Source of the DNA: Thermomonas carbonis
GTDB lineage: Bacteria > Pseudomonadota > Gammaproteobacteria > Xanthomonadales > Xanthomonadaceae
DNA length: 64,000 bases
Assembly: GCF_014396975.1 (NCBI RefSeq)
Contig: NZ_CP060719.1
Location: 964,001 to 1,028,000, forward strand
Direction of reading: 5' to 3'
Made by a program: the position numbers and the translations under genes. Of this stretch, positions 54,779 through 64,000 are shown piece after piece (the first letter of the stretch is position 1; every line of letters begins with the position of its first letter). Under the pieces are notes generated by a model. That model searched no databases. It saw only the letters and a list, made by a program, of their open reading frames with translations, and was not told the DNA's origin.

Positions 54779-55979
54779 CACGCAGGCAGCAACGCGTAGC
54801 CCTTCAGCCGCGCGGAATACTCCTGCAGCGCGCGCACGCCGCTGGCTTCGGCATCGGCGCACCAGGCCTGCAGGCGCTTGAGGCGTTCGCTGGCGTCGTG
54901 GCCGCGGCTTTCCAGCACGTCGGCCAGGCGCTTGCGGTGTTCGATCAGCGACTGGATGCGCGGGCGCTCGGCGACCCAGCGATCCAGCTGCTCGCGCGAT
55001 TCCGGCGACAGCCAGCGGCCGTCGTCGACGATGCCCTTGCGCAGTTGCCGCGGCAGCATCGCGCGCAGTTTGGCGCCGCGGATCGCGGCTTCCTCGCGCA
55101 ATGCCGGCATCAGTACCTTGCGCTGGTAGTCGGTCATTGCCTGGAAGCGGCAGGCCAGCAGCGCCCGGACGGTTTCGGTGTCCGGCATCGCGATGTTCGG
55201 GCGAATGTCCAGGCTCGGCGCGACACGCAGCACCTTGGCCAGGCGCACCGATTCCAGCAGCTTGATCGCAGCCCAACCGATGTCGAACTCCCACTTCCGC
55301 AGGGCGAACTTGGCCGACGACGGGAATGCATGGTGGTTGTTGTGCAGCTCCTCGCCGCCCACCCAGAACGCCCACGGAGTGAGGTTGGTCGCGGTGTCGG
55401 TGGTCTCGAAGTTGCGGTAGCCCACCAGTGGCCCAGGCCGTTGATCACACCGGCGGCCCAGAACGGGATCCACGCCATCTGGATCGCCCACGCGGCCACG
55501 CCCTTGGCACCGAACAGCACGAAGCTCGCCACCAGCAACAGGACCACGCCGAGCGTCGCGTGGCGGGTGTAGAGATTGCGCTCGATCCAGTCGTCCGGGC
55601 AGCCCTTGCCGTACTGCTCGATGCTGGCGCGGTCCAGGCGCGACTCGCGGTACATGTCCGCGCCCTTCCACAGCACGTTGCCGATGCCCTTGTGCATCGG
55701 GCTATGGGGATCCTCTTCGGTCTCGCACTTGGCGTGGTGCTTGCGATGGATCGCCGCCCACTCGCGGGTGATCATCGACGTGGTCAGCCAGCTCCAGAAC
55801 CGGAAGAAGTGGGCGATGACCGGATGGAAATCGACACCGCGGTGCGCCTGGCTGCGATGCAGGTACAGGGTGACCGTGAAGATGGTGATCTGGGTGACCA
55901 CAAGCAGGTAGGCGAGCATGGCCCACCAACCGAACTGCAACAGGCCACCGGAGAGGAATTCGAGGACGGACGCGGGCAT
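54778..55979 (-). pseudogene. Acyl fatty-acid desaturase (delta-9 type), single-base frameshift
   Basis: Two reading frames together encode a ~400-aa membrane desaturase. The first (ATG 55979) carries 'HRSQAHR' and 'HRKHH'; the second carries 'HNNHH'. These are the three His boxes of di-iron desaturases. The frame changes at 55421-55423: CCC (GGG in the coding strand) where CCCC would restore 'GHWWGYRNFETTDT'. All else looks intact, so this may be a recent mutation or a sequencing error in a homopolymer. A functional enzyme would introduce a double bond into membrane fatty acids. Confidence 0.88.
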
Positions 55980-56046
55980 CGCTGGCTCAGGGAATGTGCC
56001 GGAAGGACACGTGTGCATCATGCCATGCGATGGCTGACTCGCAGCC

Positions 56047-56616
56047 TCAGCCAGCAATGGCGGACGGTGCCAGCGCGGCCTGCTCGCGCAGCACCCGGTT
56101 GATGTCGTCGATGATCCGCTCCAGCGAGTCCTCGCCGTAGCCGCGGTGGTTGGCGGCGATCTTGCCGTCCAGGCCGATGATCCACAGATTGGGATAGGCA
56201 CGGATGTCGTAACCCGCGGCGATCTTGCCGTCGCGGTCGCGGGTCATGGTGATGGTGAAGCCCTTCATCTGCCGCATCATCATCCGGTAGTCGTCGTTGC
56301 TGTCTTCGACATTGACCGCGATGACTTTCAACAGCTTGTCGCCGGCATGTTTCTGCAGCAAGTCGAGCTGCGGCAGTTCCTTGAGGCAGGGTCCGCACCA
56401 CGAGGCCCAGAACGACACCACCACCACCTTGCCACGGTATTGCGCCAGGTCGACCAGGTCGCCCTTGCGGTCCTTGCCGAGCAAGGCGGGCGGCACGTCG
56501 CCCTTCTTCGGCCCGGCGCTGGCGGCCTTGGCAGGTTCGGCTGCTGGCAACGGCATCGCGCACATGGCGATGCTCAATCCGAGTGCGACGATCAGGTTGC
56601 GAAGGGTCAGGGACAT
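56047..56616 (-). CDS. TlpA-like periplasmic thiol-disulfide oxidoreductase
   Basis: A 189-aa exported thioredoxin-fold protein. Signal peptide '[20 protein letters not shown]', active site [13 protein letters not shown] (about 71-83), and cis-Pro in '[14 protein letters not shown]'. Such proteins reduce periplasmic disulfides, for example in cytochrome c maturation. ATG 56616 is preferred to 56655. It is divergent from mutM across a compact promoter. Confidence 0.9.
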   Translation of the reverse strand: MSLTLRNLIVALGLSIAMCAMPLPAAEPAKAASAGPKKGDVPPALLGKDRKGDLVDLAQYRGKVVVVSFWASWCGPCLKELPQLDLLQKHAGDKLLKVIAVNVEDSNDDYRMMMRQMKGFTITMTRDRDGKIAAGYDIRAYPNLWIIGLDGKIAANHRGYGEDSLERIIDDINRVLREQAALAPSAIAG

Positions 56617-56640
56617 GCAGGCGGCATCCGGGGGCGTGGC

Positions 56641-56653
56641 GCATAGTCTATGC
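56641..56653. promoter_or_regulatory. Palindromic overlapping -10 elements of tlpA-like and mutM genes
   Basis: GCATAGTCTATGC is a perfect 13-bp palindrome. It contains TAGTCT on the plus strand and TAGACT on the minus strand, so it could serve as -10 for both divergent genes. Confidence 0.4.
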
Positions 56654-56675
56654 ACATCGCCCCGCTGGCCGATCC

Positions 56676-57488
56676 ATGCCTGAACTACCCGAAGTCGAGA
56701 CCACCCGCCGCGGCCTGCTGCCGCATGTCGCCGGCCGCTCCGTGGAGCATGTGCTGCTGCGCCGGCCCGACCTGCGCTGGCCGATCCCGCACGCGGTCGA
56801 AGACCTGCTGCCCGGGCAACGCATCGACGCGATCCGTCGTCGCGCCAAATACCTGTTGCTCGATACCGATGCCGGCAGCGCGCTGCTGCACTTGGGCATG
56901 TCCGGCAGCTTGCGGGTGTTGCCGTCGGACACGCCGGTGCGTGCGCACGATCATGTCGATATCGTCCTGGACTACGACCGCGTGCTGCGCTTCAACGACC
57001 CCCGCCGATTCGGTTGCCTGCTCTGGCAGTCGCCGGGCGAGCTGCATCCGTTGCTGGCGGGGCTCGGCCCGGAGCCGTTGTCGGACGACTTCGATGGCGA
57101 CTTGCTGTTCGCATTGAGCCGCGGCCGCAGCGCGCCGGTGAAGGTATTTCTCATGGATCAGGCGGTGGTGGTCGGGGTGGGCAACATCTACGCGGCGGAA
57201 GCCTTGTTCATGGCCGGCATCTCGCCGCTGCGCGCCGCCGGCAAGGTTTCGCGCGAGCGCTATGCGGCACTCGCCGACGCCGTGAAGGCGATCCTGGCGC
57301 ATGCCATCGCCCGCGGCGGCACCACCCTGCGCGACTTCATCAGCCCGGACGGCGCACCCGGTTATTTCGAGCAGGAGCTGTCCGTGTACGGACGTGGAGG
57401 TGAGCCGTGCCGACGCTGCGGGCGGCCGCTCAAGCAGGCGATGATCGGCCAGCGCGCCTCGGTCTGGTGCGGGCACTGCCAGCGCTGA
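56676..57488 (+). CDS. mutM: Formamidopyrimidine-DNA glycosylase
   Basis: A 270-aa base-excision repair glycosylase/lyase that removes 8-oxoguanine and formamidopyrimidines. P1-E2 catalytic start is [14 protein letters not shown]57 lies in '[10 protein letters not shown]'. The H2TH region includes '[15 protein letters not shown]', and the C-terminal zinc finger is [28 protein letters not shown] 56676 gives the required N-terminal Pro after Met removal. Length is typical. Confidence 0.97.
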   Translation: MPELPEVETTRRGLLPHVAGRSVEHVLLRRPDLRWPIPHAVEDLLPGQRIDAIRRRAKYLLLDTDAGSALLHLGMSGSLRVLPSDTPVRAHDHVDIVLDYDRVLRFNDPRRFGCLLWQSPGELHPLLAGLGPEPLSDDFDGDLLFALSRGRSAPVKVFLMDQAVVVGVGNIYAAEALFMAGISPLRAAGKVSRERYAALADAVKAILAHAIARGGTTLRDFISPDGAPGYFEQELSVYGRGGEPCRRCGRPLKQAMIGQRASVWCGHCQR

Positions 57489-57525
57489 GCGCCCCGGCCA
57501 TGCCCGCGCATCATCGTCCTTTGGT

Positions 57526-57531
57526 TATAGT
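57526..57531 (+). promoter_or_regulatory. -10-like element of the second sigma factor gene
   Basis: TATAGT in the context GGTTATAGTG, 31 bp before ATG 57563. No convincing -35 is visible at the right distance. Confidence 0.35.
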
Positions 57532-57562
57532 GCCGGCTCCCCCGAGTGCCCCTGTTGCCGCA

Positions 57563-58141
57563 ATGACCGAAGCCGGTGAGATCACCGTCCTGCTCGATGC
57601 CGCGCGCGATGGCGACCGCGGCGCGCTGGATCGCGTGCTCGCTACCCTGTACCAGGAACTGCACACGATGGCGCGCCGGCAACTGGCCGGCCAGCAGGGC
57701 CACACCCTGGATGCCACGTCGCTGGTGCACGAGGCCTACCTGAAGCTGATCGGCCGCGGCACCGGCGCAGCGCAGTTCGACGACCGCGCGCATTTCTTCG
57801 CTTATGCGGCATCGGCGATGCGCTCGGTGGTGGTCGATTACGCGCGCCAGCGGCTGGCACAGAAGCGTGGTGGCGACCTGCACCGGGTCACCGACCTGCC
57901 CGAGGACATCGAGGGGGGACTGCGCCTTGACGATGACATGCTGGCGCTGGACACCGCGTTGACCCGGCTGACCTCGGTCGATCCGCGGCTGACCCACGTG
58001 GTCGAACTGCGCTATTTCGCCGGCCTGTCCGAACTGGAAATCGCCGCGCTGCTGAAGCGTTCCGAGCGCAGCGTGCGCCGCGACTGGCAGAAGGCGCGGA
58101 TGTTCCTGCTTGCCTCCCTGCGGGACATGCCCGCCGCCTGA
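57563..58141 (+). CDS. ECF sigma factor, kinase-linked (ECF43-like, copy 2)
   Basis: A 192-aa sigma factor. Region 2: 'HTLDATSLVHEAYLKLIGRG' and 'HFFAYAASAMRSVVVDYARQR'. Region 4: 'DPRLTHVVELRYFAGLSELEIAALLKRSERSVRRDWQKARMFL'. 'TSLVHEAYL' is the typical motif of this group; T52 is the counterpart of the threonine phosphorylated in EcfP. No anti-sigma gene is adjacent; the kinase starts 28 bp after its stop. ATG 57563 is the best start. Confidence 0.92.
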   Translation: MTEAGEITVLLDAARDGDRGALDRVLATLYQELHTMARRQLAGQQGHTLDATSLVHEAYLKLIGRGTGAAQFDDRAHFFAYAASAMRSVVVDYARQRLAQKRGGDLHRVTDLPEDIEGGLRLDDDMLALDTALTRLTSVDPRLTHVVELRYFAGLSELEIAALLKRSERSVRRDWQKARMFLLASLRDMPAA

Positions 58142-58169
58142 GGGCGGGACCGGGCATCGGTGCTGCGCG

Positions 58170-60968
58170 ATGGACGCCGAACGCTGGCAACGCCTTTCGC
58201 CGCTGCTCGATGCCCTGCTCGAGTTGACGCCGGAACAACGCAGCGAACACCTGGCCGCCCTGCGCCGCGAGGATGCCGCGCTGGCCGACGAACTGGCGGG
58301 CTTGCTCGCCATGGAAGCGGACGACGAAGACTTCCTCAGCGAGCCGGTGGTAGAGCTGCCCACCGGCGCGCGTCCCGGCGCACGCATCGGCCCGTACCGG
58401 CTGGACCGGCTGATCGGCGAGGGCGGCATGGGCCAGGTCTGGCTGTCCGCGCGCGCCGACGGCCTGTACGAACGCAAGGTCGCGCTGAAGCTGCTGCGCC
58501 CCGGCTTGGCCGACCCCCGGCTGCGCCAGCGCTTCGATCGCGAGCGCGAAATCCTCGCCCGTTTCGCCCACCCGCACATCGCGCGGCTGCTGGATGCCGG
58601 CATCGACAAGGACGGGCAACCGTACCTGGCGCTGGAGTACGTGGAGGGCGAACCGCTCACCGACTACTGCCGCACCCGCCAGCTGGATATCGCCGCGCGG
58701 CTGGATCTTTTCCGCCAGGTCTGCGAAGCAGTCAGCCACGCGCACGCGAACCTGATCGTGCATCGCGACCTCAAGCCGTCGAACATCCTGGTCACCCCCG
58801 CGGGTCACGTACGCCTGCTCGATTTCGGTATCGCCAAATTGCTCGATGTCGATCCGCTGCCGGTCGAGCAGACTCGCACCGGCGTGCGCACCTTCACCCT
58901 GCACTACGCCGCGCCCGAACAGATCCGCGGCGAGCCGGTCACCACCATGACCGATGTGTATTCGCTCGGGGTGGTGTTGTACGAGCTGCTGACCGGCAGC
59001 AAGCCGTATCGGCTGAAGCGGCAGACCGACGCCGAGTGGGAAGAGGCGATCCTGGATGGCGAGCCGCTGAAGCCGTCGCAGGTGGCCGCGCGGGCGAGCG
59101 AAGCCTGCATCCGCCCGTACACGCCGCCACGGCTGGCGCGCGCGCTGTCCGGCGACCTCGACAACATCGTGCTGAAGGCGCTGCGCAAGCGTCCGGAGCA
59201 GCGATACGTCTCCGCCGAAGCGTTGTCGCAGGACCTGCTGAGTTACCTGCGCGGCCGGCCGGTGTCGGCGCGCGGCGAAGGCATGGCGTATCGCAGCCGC
59301 AAATATCTGCATCGGCATCGCTGGACGATCGGTGCGGCGACTGCCGTGCTGGCGGTGCTGTTCACCGCGCTGGGCGTGGTCGGCTGGCAGGCCCAGCGGG
59401 CGATGCGCGAGGCCGGCCGCGCGCAGGCGATGCAGGGCTTCGTAGCCGACCTGTTCGAGAGCGCCGGCACGTCTTCCGCGAGCGAACCGATCGACCTGCG
59501 CAAGCTGCTGGACATGGGCATCGTCCGTGGCGAGCGCAGCCTGGTCCGGCAACCGCAGGCACGCGCGGAACTTTACGGCGTGGTCGCGCGGCTGCGGCTT
59601 GGGCTGGGCGATTACCGCGAGGCCAACACCCTGCTCGACAAGCAGGAGATATTGCTGGCCAACCTGCCGGACGCGCCGGTGAGCCTGCGCCTGGAAGCGG
59701 CCACCCTGCGCGGCAATGCCTATCGCCAGCTGGGCAATCTGCCCGGTTGCCTGCAGGCGATGCAGCGCATGGAAGACGCGGCCCGGCGCGAGGAAGAGCG
59801 CCTGCCCCCGCAGGTCGCCGCGTTCTATTCGCAGCAGGGGCGCTGCCATCAGGAACTCGACCAGAGCACGCTGGCCAATCGCCTGTACATGCGCTCGCTG
59901 CAACTGCGCCGCAAGGAAGGCGACAACGTGGGGGTGGCCGAGAACCTGCTCGACATCGCCAAGATGCACGCAGCCGATGGCGCACCGGAAGCCGCAGTGC
60001 CGATCCTGGCCGATGCACTGGCGGACCTGCGACGCAAGGTCGGCGACCGCCACCCGCTGGTGATCGACATGCTGCGCAGCCTGTGCGCGCTCGATCGCGC
60101 GACCGACCAGCTGGACGATGCCGTGCGTCACTGCCGCGAGTCGCAGGCGCTGGCCGAAGACCTGCACGGCCGCGACCATCGCGCCAGCGTGGACGCCAAC
60201 CGCCAGCTGGCCGCGCTGTACGTGGACCTGGGTCGCTTCAGCCAGGCCGAGTCGATCTTCCTGCAGACCTTCGGCTGGATGCGCACGCGCCTGGACCGCA
60301 ACCATCCGGATCTGGCGCGCGCCTACAACAGCCTGGCGATCGTGGCCTGGGAACGCGGCGACATCGACCGCGCACTGGACCTCCAGCGACAGGCGGTAGC
60401 GGGCTGGAAGACCGGACGCAACGAGGGCATGACCTCCTACGGCGTGTTCAACCTGGCGATGATCCTGCACAGCGCCGGGCGCGACAGCGAGGCCTTGCCG
60501 GCGGTGCGCGAAGCGCGCGCGCTGCGGGCGAAACAGTTCGGCGACAGCCACGAACTGGTAGGCGACAGCGACCACTTGCTGGGCGAGATCCTGGCCGCGC
60601 TGGGCGAAAAAGAGGCCGCGCGCACGCGCTTGCAGCAGGCGGTGCGACTGACCCTGGCCGGCTACGGACCCGACCATTCGCACACCCGCCGCGCAGAAAT
60701 CTCGCTGGCCCGGCTGCGCGCCAACGAAGGTGCGCCCGACGCACTGCTGCAACTCACCGCCTACGGCCAGGCCGGCAGCGGCGACATCGAACAGCGCAAG
60801 GCCGCGTGGCTGGCCCGCGCGTATGCCGCGGAGGTCGAGTGCAAAACCCAACCGATCGCGGCACGCGCCAGTCTGGATGCCGTACTCACCGAGATGCAGC
60901 TGGTCCTGCCCGAAGGCGGCGCCATCCCGCGCGAGATCGCCGCGATCCGCAAGGCATGCACCCTGTAG
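58170..60968 (+). CDS. Membrane Ser/Thr protein kinase with TPR sensor (sigma-linked, copy 2)
   Basis: A 932-aa Hanks-type kinase. Glycine loop GEGGMGQV (83-90), K107, HRDLKPSN (198-205), DFG 218-220, and 'APEQIRGE' at the activation-segment end. One helix (about 390-412, 'WTIGAATAVLAVLFTALGVVGWQA') is followed by ~500 residues of TPR-like repeats, presumably periplasmic. It shares architecture with the kinase at 42569-44995 and also sits next to an ECF sigma gene. A long palindrome follows it. Confidence 0.94.
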   Translation: MDAERWQRLSPLLDALLELTPEQRSEHLAALRREDAALADELAGLLAMEADDEDFLSEPVVELPTGARPGARIGPYRLDRLIGEGGMGQVWLSARADGLYERKVALKLLRPGLADPRLRQRFDREREILARFAHPHIARLLDAGIDKDGQPYLALEYVEGEPLTDYCRTRQLDIAARLDLFRQVCEAVSHAHANLIVHRDLKPSNILVTPAGHVRLLDFGIAKLLDVDPLPVEQTRTGVRTFTLHYAAPEQIRGEPVTTMTDVYSLGVVLYELLTGSKPYRLKRQTDAEWEEAILDGEPLKPSQVAARASEACIRPYTPPRLARALSGDLDNIVLKALRKRPEQRYVSAEALSQDLLSYLRGRPVSARGEGMAYRSRKYLHRHRWTIGAATAVLAVLFTALGVVGWQAQRAMREAGRAQAMQGFVADLFESAGTSSASEPIDLRKLLDMGIVRGERSLVRQPQARAELYGVVARLRLGLGDYREANTLLDKQEILLANLPDAPVSLRLEAATLRGNAYRQLGNLPGCLQAMQRMEDAARREEERLPPQVAAFYSQQGRCHQELDQSTLANRLYMRSLQLRRKEGDNVGVAENLLDIAKMHAADGAPEAAVPILADALADLRRKVGDRHPLVIDMLRSLCALDRATDQLDDAVRHCRESQALAEDLHGRDHRASVDANRQLAALYVDLGRFSQAESIFLQTFGWMRTRLDRNHPDLARAYNSLAIVAWERGDIDRALDLQRQAVAGWKTGRNEGMTSYGVFNLAMILHSAGRDSEALPAVREARALRAKQFGDSHELVGDSDHLLGEILAALGEKEAARTRLQQAVRLTLAGYGPDHSHTRRAEISLARLRANEGAPDALLQLTAYGQAGSGDIEQRKAAWLARAYAAEVECKTQPIAARASLDAVLTEMQLVLPEGGAIPREIAAIRKACTL

Positions 60969-61000
60969 GAGCCACTGTCTGGATGGCCAGGGGAGGCTTG

Positions 61001-61058
61001 TGTGGGAGGGGCTTCAGCCCCGACAGAGCAAGGCATCGGGGCTGAAGCCCCTCCCACA
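61001..61058. repeat. Extragenic palindrome with 23-bp perfect arms
   Basis: Arm 61001-61023 (TGTGGGAGGGGCTTCAGCC plus CCGA) and arm 61036-61058 are exactly complementary, with a 12-bp spacer. It belongs to the 'TGTGGGAG-GGCTTCAGCC-CGA' dispersed family known in related genera. It lies between convergent genes and may terminate both. Confidence 0.85.
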
Positions 61059-61078
61059 AGAGCGGGTTCCGGCCGCGC

Positions 61079-61699
61079 CTACAGCGGCAGCGGCGTCTGC
61101 AGCGGCTCGATCGTGCCCTCGCCGCGCATCACCTTCTTGAACTCGGCGCGACTCACGGAGATGTAGCGCTCGTTGCCGCCGATCTCCACCTGCGGACCGT
61201 CCTGCAGCGCGCGACCCTGCGCATCGATGCGCACGTTCATCGTCGCCTTCTTGCCGCTGTGGCAGATCGTCTTGATCTCCTGCAGTTCGTCGGCCCAGGC
61301 CAGCAGGTACTGGCTGCCTTCGAACAACTCGCCACGGAAGTCGGTGCGCAGGCCATAGCAGAGCACCGGGATGCGCAACGCATCCACCATTTCGCTCAGC
61401 TGCCAGACCTGCGGCTTGGACAGGAACTGCGCCTCATCGACCAGCACGCAGTGCAACGGCCCGTGCGCGGCGATGTCGGCCTTGATGATGTGTTGCAGGT
61501 CGTCATTCCGCTCGAACGCGACGCCCTCCGCCTGCAACCCGATCCGCGACGCCACCGTTCCCGACCCGGCGCGGAAATCCAGCTTCGGCGTGAGGATCGC
61601 CACCCGCATCCCGCGCTCGCGGTAGTTGTGCGCGGACTGCAGCAGGGTGGTGGTCTTGCCGGCGTTCATCGCCGAAAAATAGAAATAGAGCTTGGCCAT
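61079..61699 (-). CDS. tdk: Thymidine kinase (type II)
   Basis: A 206-aa enzyme phosphorylating thymidine. P-loop is SAMNAGKTT (9-17), 'LVDEAQFL' carries Walker B and the catalytic Glu, and '[14 protein letters not shown]' is the lasso region. E. coli TK has cysteine pairs around 'CHCG' and 'VCRRH'; here they read 'CHSG' and 'VSRAE', so the structural zinc site appears lost. TAAAAT lies 7 bp before ATG 61699 (minus strand) without a ribosome-binding site. Confidence 0.95.
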   Translation of the reverse strand: MAKLYFYFSAMNAGKTTTLLQSAHNYRERGMRVAILTPKLDFRAGSGTVASRIGLQAEGVAFERNDDLQHIIKADIAAHGPLHCVLVDEAQFLSKPQVWQLSEMVDALRIPVLCYGLRTDFRGELFEGSQYLLAWADELQEIKTICHSGKKATMNVRIDAQGRALQDGPQVEIGGNERYISVSRAEFKKVMRGEGTIEPLQTPLPL

Positions 61700-61706
61700 G
61701 ACACGG

Positions 61707-61712
61707 ATTTTA
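61707..61712 (-). promoter_or_regulatory. -10-like hexamer of tdk
   Basis: Minus-strand TAAAAT is followed by 7 bp (CCGTGTC) and ATG 61699. It is consistent with a leaderless transcript. Confidence 0.45.
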
Positions 61713-61761
61713 CCCGCGCACAAGGCTGGCGAGGGCAGCGGGTGCGCCCGAGAATGGCGCC

Positions 61762-63771
61762 ATGCAGCATCCCGCGTTACATGGCCTGAACCCCCCGCAG
61801 CGACAAGCCGTTTTGCACACCGAAGGCCCGTTGCTGGTACTCGCCGGCGCCGGCAGCGGCAAGACCCGGGTGATCATCGAGAAGATCGCGCACCTGATCC
61901 ACAGCGGACGCTATCCGGCGAAACGCATCGCCGCGATCACCTTCACCAACAAGTCGGCGCGCGAGATGCGCGAGCGCGTGGCCAAGCGCATCCGTGGCGA
62001 TGCCGCGCAGGAACTGACCGTCAGCACCTTCCATGCGCTCGGCCTGCGGATCCTGCAGATCGACCACGCCAAGCTGGGATTGCGTCGCGGCTTCTCGATC
62101 TTCGATGCCGACGATTCCGCTGGCCAGGTGAAGGACCTGCTCGGGCCCGGGACCAAGCCCGATGCGATCGAGGCGATGAAGCAATTGATCAGCCGCGCCA
62201 AGAACGCGGGCTTGTCGCCGGAACAGGCCGCCCAGGCCGCGCGCAGCGGTCGCGAACGCGAGGCCGCCGCGCTCTACGCGCGCTACCAGCAACGCCTGTC
62301 CGCGTTCAACGCGGTCGACTTCGACGACCTGATCCGGCTGCCGGTGCAGTTGCTGGAAACCGATGCCGATGCGGTCGCCGGCTGGCGCGAGCGCATCGGT
62401 TATCTCCTCGTCGACGAATGCCAGGACACCAACGACGCGCAGTACCGATTGCTGAAGGCGATCGCGGGCGATGCCGGCCAGTTCACCTGCGTGGGCGATG
62501 ACGACCAGAGCATCTATGCGTGGCGTGGCGCGAATCCCGACAACCTGCTGGCGCTCGGCACCGACTATCCGGCATTGAAGATCGTCAAGCTGGAACAGAA
62601 CTACCGTTGCAGCAATCGCGTATTGCGCGCGGCGAATGCGGTGATCGCCAACAACCCGCACGAACACCCGAAGACGCTGTGGAGCGATGCCGCCGACGGC
62701 GAGCGCATCCGCGTCTGGGAATGCCGCGACGCCGCCCACGAGGCCGACAAGGTCGCCGGCGAAATCCAGTTCGTTGCACAGAAGCACACCCCGCCGAACG
62801 GCGTGCCGCCGTGGAGCGAGTTCTGCATCCTGTTCCGCGGCAATTTCCAGAGCCGTGCGCTGGAAAAATCGCTGCAGCTGCTGCGCATTCCGTATCACCT
62901 CAGCGGCGGCACCGCCTTCCTCGACCGCGGCGAAGTGAAGGACGCGCTGGCGTGGTTGCGCCTGCTCGCCAATCCCGACGATGACGCCGCGTTCCTGCGC
63001 GCGGTGCAGTCGCCGAATCGCGGCGTCGGTGCGACCTCGCTGCAGCGTCTGGGCGAACTGGCCAACCACGCGCACCTGCCGCTGTCGCGCGCGGCGGATT
63101 CGATCACGTTGTCCAAGCAGTTGCCGGCGCGTGCGGCGAATGCGCTGCAGGGCTTTTCCGACATCCTCCGCGGCCTGCGCATCGACGCGCGCACGCTGCC
63201 GCCTGCCGAACTCGTCCGCAAGCTCAACGAACGCTCCGGCCTGCTCAACGCGCTGCGCGTACTGTGCAAGGACGAAGCGCAATTCCAGGCGCGCCGTCGC
63301 AACCTGGACGAACTGGCCGACTGGTTCGATGGCCCGAAGACCAGCGGCCCCGGTGAACTCGCCGCCGCGCTCGCCTTGCTCTCGCATGCCGACAAGGGCG
63401 ATGCCGGCAACCAGGTGCGGCTGATGTCGATGCACGCGGCGAAGGGGCTGGAATTCCGCTTCGTCTTCATCATCGGCGTTGAAGACGGCAACCTGCCGCA
63501 CGAGGCCAGCATCGAGGAAGGCCGCATCGACGAGGAACGCCGGCTGTTCTACGTCGGCATCACCCGCGCCAAGGACCAGCTGTGGCTGTCGCATGCGAAG
63601 GAAGCGCAGCGCTGGGGCGACAAGTTGCGGCTCAAGCCCAGCCGCTTCATCGACGAACTGCCGGCCGCGGAACTGCAGCGTGACGGTGCCGATCCGGTCG
63701 CCGACGCCGCGCACAAGGCGGAACGGCGCAGCGCCGGCTTCGCCAACATCCGCGCCCTGCTGGGCGAGTGA
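61762..63771 (+). CDS. rep: Rep-type ATP-dependent DNA helicase (UvrD/Rep family)
   Basis: A 669-aa superfamily 1A helicase moving 3'-5' on DNA. Motifs: Q motif 'LNPPQRQAV', I GAGSGKT (29-35), Ia '[15 protein letters not shown]', II '[10 protein letters not shown]', III '[14 protein letters not shown]', IV '[12 protein letters not shown]', V '[20 protein letters not shown]', VI '[17 protein letters not shown]'. Length fits Rep rather than the longer UvrD. ATG 61762 starts 62 bp from the divergent tdk gene. Confidence 0.95.
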   Translation: MQHPALHGLNPPQRQAVLHTEGPLLVLAGAGSGKTRVIIEKIAHLIHSGRYPAKRIAAITFTNKSAREMRERVAKRIRGDAAQELTVSTFHALGLRILQIDHAKLGLRRGFSIFDADDSAGQVKDLLGPGTKPDAIEAMKQLISRAKNAGLSPEQAAQAARSGREREAAALYARYQQRLSAFNAVDFDDLIRLPVQLLETDADAVAGWRERIGYLLVDECQDTNDAQYRLLKAIAGDAGQFTCVGDDDQSIYAWRGANPDNLLALGTDYPALKIVKLEQNYRCSNRVLRAANAVIANNPHEHPKTLWSDAADGERIRVWECRDAAHEADKVAGEIQFVAQKHTPPNGVPPWSEFCILFRGNFQSRALEKSLQLLRIPYHLSGGTAFLDRGEVKDALAWLRLLANPDDDAAFLRAVQSPNRGVGATSLQRLGELANHAHLPLSRAADSITLSKQLPARAANALQGFSDILRGLRIDARTLPPAELVRKLNERSGLLNALRVLCKDEAQFQARRRNLDELADWFDGPKTSGPGELAAALALLSHADKGDAGNQVRLMSMHAAKGLEFRFVFIIGVEDGNLPHEASIEEGRIDEERRLFYVGITRAKDQLWLSHAKEAQRWGDKLRLKPSRFIDELPAAELQRDGADPVADAAHKAERRSAGFANIRALLGE

Positions 63772-63826
63772 AGCCTGTCATCGGCCGCGGGTAAACTCGG
63801 CGCCTGCCGCAACCCCGGAGTTCGCC

Positions 63827-64000
63827 ATGCGCCGCCTGATGCCGTTGGTCCTCGTCGCCGTCCTCGCCGCATGCGCGGGGCACGGGGTGCGTCCGCAAGC
63901 CGGGGTGGAATCGGATGTGCGCACAAGCCGCGATCTGTCGGACATCGCGCCCGTGCTGGCGGAAAACGGCAGGCGCCGTACCCTGCTGGTGCTGGACATC
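63827..64000 (+). CDS. Lipoprotein, HAD/DUF2608-like N-terminus (3' end outside window)
   Basis: The first 58 codons. A lipobox is visible ('VLVAVLAAC', Cys 16). It continues 'VRTSRDLSDIAPVLAENGRRRTLLVLDI', running out of the window at what looks like the start of a HAD 'LDIDDT' motif, as in DUF2608 proteins. GGAG is spaced 7 bp from ATG 63827, and a TAAACT -10-like hexamer lies at 63792-63797. Assignment of DUF2608 is tentative because the diagnostic motif is cut. Confidence 0.6.
   Translation, partial: MRRLMPLVLVAVLAACAGHGVRPQAGVESDVRTSRDLSDIAPVLAENGRRRTLLVLDI

Noticed and set aside
57888..60851. Very long minus-strand frame opposite the second kinase
   Set aside because: It is an antisense shadow caused by high GC; composition is biased to R/A/Q and no family is visible, while the plus strand encodes a complete kinase.

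Overview
The window is about 64 kb of high-GC DNA with dense, GC3-rich genes. Gene content points to a gammaproteobacterium of the Xanthomonadaceae/Lysobacteraceae type: an XanB2-like chorismatase, a Mg-type HemB, an Oar-like TonB receptor, an MHS transporter beside acs, rsmG-parA-parB, and dispersed extragenic palindromes. The assignment is to family level only and comes from gene content and style. No phage, insertion sequence, CRISPR array or rRNA operon was seen.

Layout. 1-3 kb: end of a chorismatase gene, a small membrane protein, hemB and aroE. 3.1-10.3 kb: a tightly overlapping minus-strand operon (gamma-carbonic anhydrase, RDD, SpoIIM-like, DUF4129, DUF4350, MoxR, DUF58). 10.3-16.7 kb: coniferyl-type aldehyde dehydrogenase, exonuclease III, GlsB, rsmG-parA-parB, a GT2/LAB_N pair. 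16.8-19.4 kb: DUF885 hydrolase, palindromes, rpmB-rpmG. 19.5-24.1 kb: a likely RNA-repair locus with a 45-codon small ORF, two tandem tRNA-like elements, a structured leader, a soluble slipin with a triple N-terminal repeat, an unrecognised 254-aa protein and the RNA ligase RtcB. 24.2-37 kb: an acetate/C2 module with an SSS-type hybrid histidine kinase (CrbS/MxtR type), a LuxR-type regulator (CrbR/ErdR type), acs, a DcaP-like porin and an MHS symporter; an Oar-like TonB receptor lies between kinase and regulator. 37-39.4 kb: relics of a VOC protein and an alpha/beta hydrolase, a TPR-sulfotransferase and a 38-aa ORF upstream of it. 39.6-50 kb: M13 peptidase, a YadA-like mini-adhesin, an ECF sigma/Ser-Thr kinase cassette, an M48/TPM lipoprotein cluster and DUF3667. 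50-54.4 kb: an autoregulated GntR(YtrA)-ABC operon, an acyltransferase and an alpha/beta hydrolase lipoprotein. 54.4-64 kb: EF-hand protein, a frameshifted desaturase, TlpA, mutM, a second ECF sigma/kinase cassette, tdk, a Rep-like helicase and the start of a HAD-type lipoprotein gene.

How parts work together. In the C2 module, the kinase and regulator are expected to control acs, which diverges from the porin-symporter pair across a 26-bp near-palindrome. The two sigma/kinase cassettes resemble systems in which a kinase, not an anti-sigma factor, switches the sigma factor on. The YtrA-type regulator has a perfect inverted repeat over its own -10 element. Several genes (hemB, gamma-CA, aldehyde dehydrogenase, rsmG, tdk) have a -10-like hexamer 5-7 bp before the start codon and no Shine-Dalgarno sequence, which suggests leaderless mRNAs.

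The best candidate for something new is the 19.7-24.1 kb locus. Both tRNA-like elements keep the D and T arms, but their acceptor stems are only 4-5 bp. In one of them the anticodon loop is replaced by a GAAA tetraloop. They sit upstream of slipin and RtcB on the same strand.
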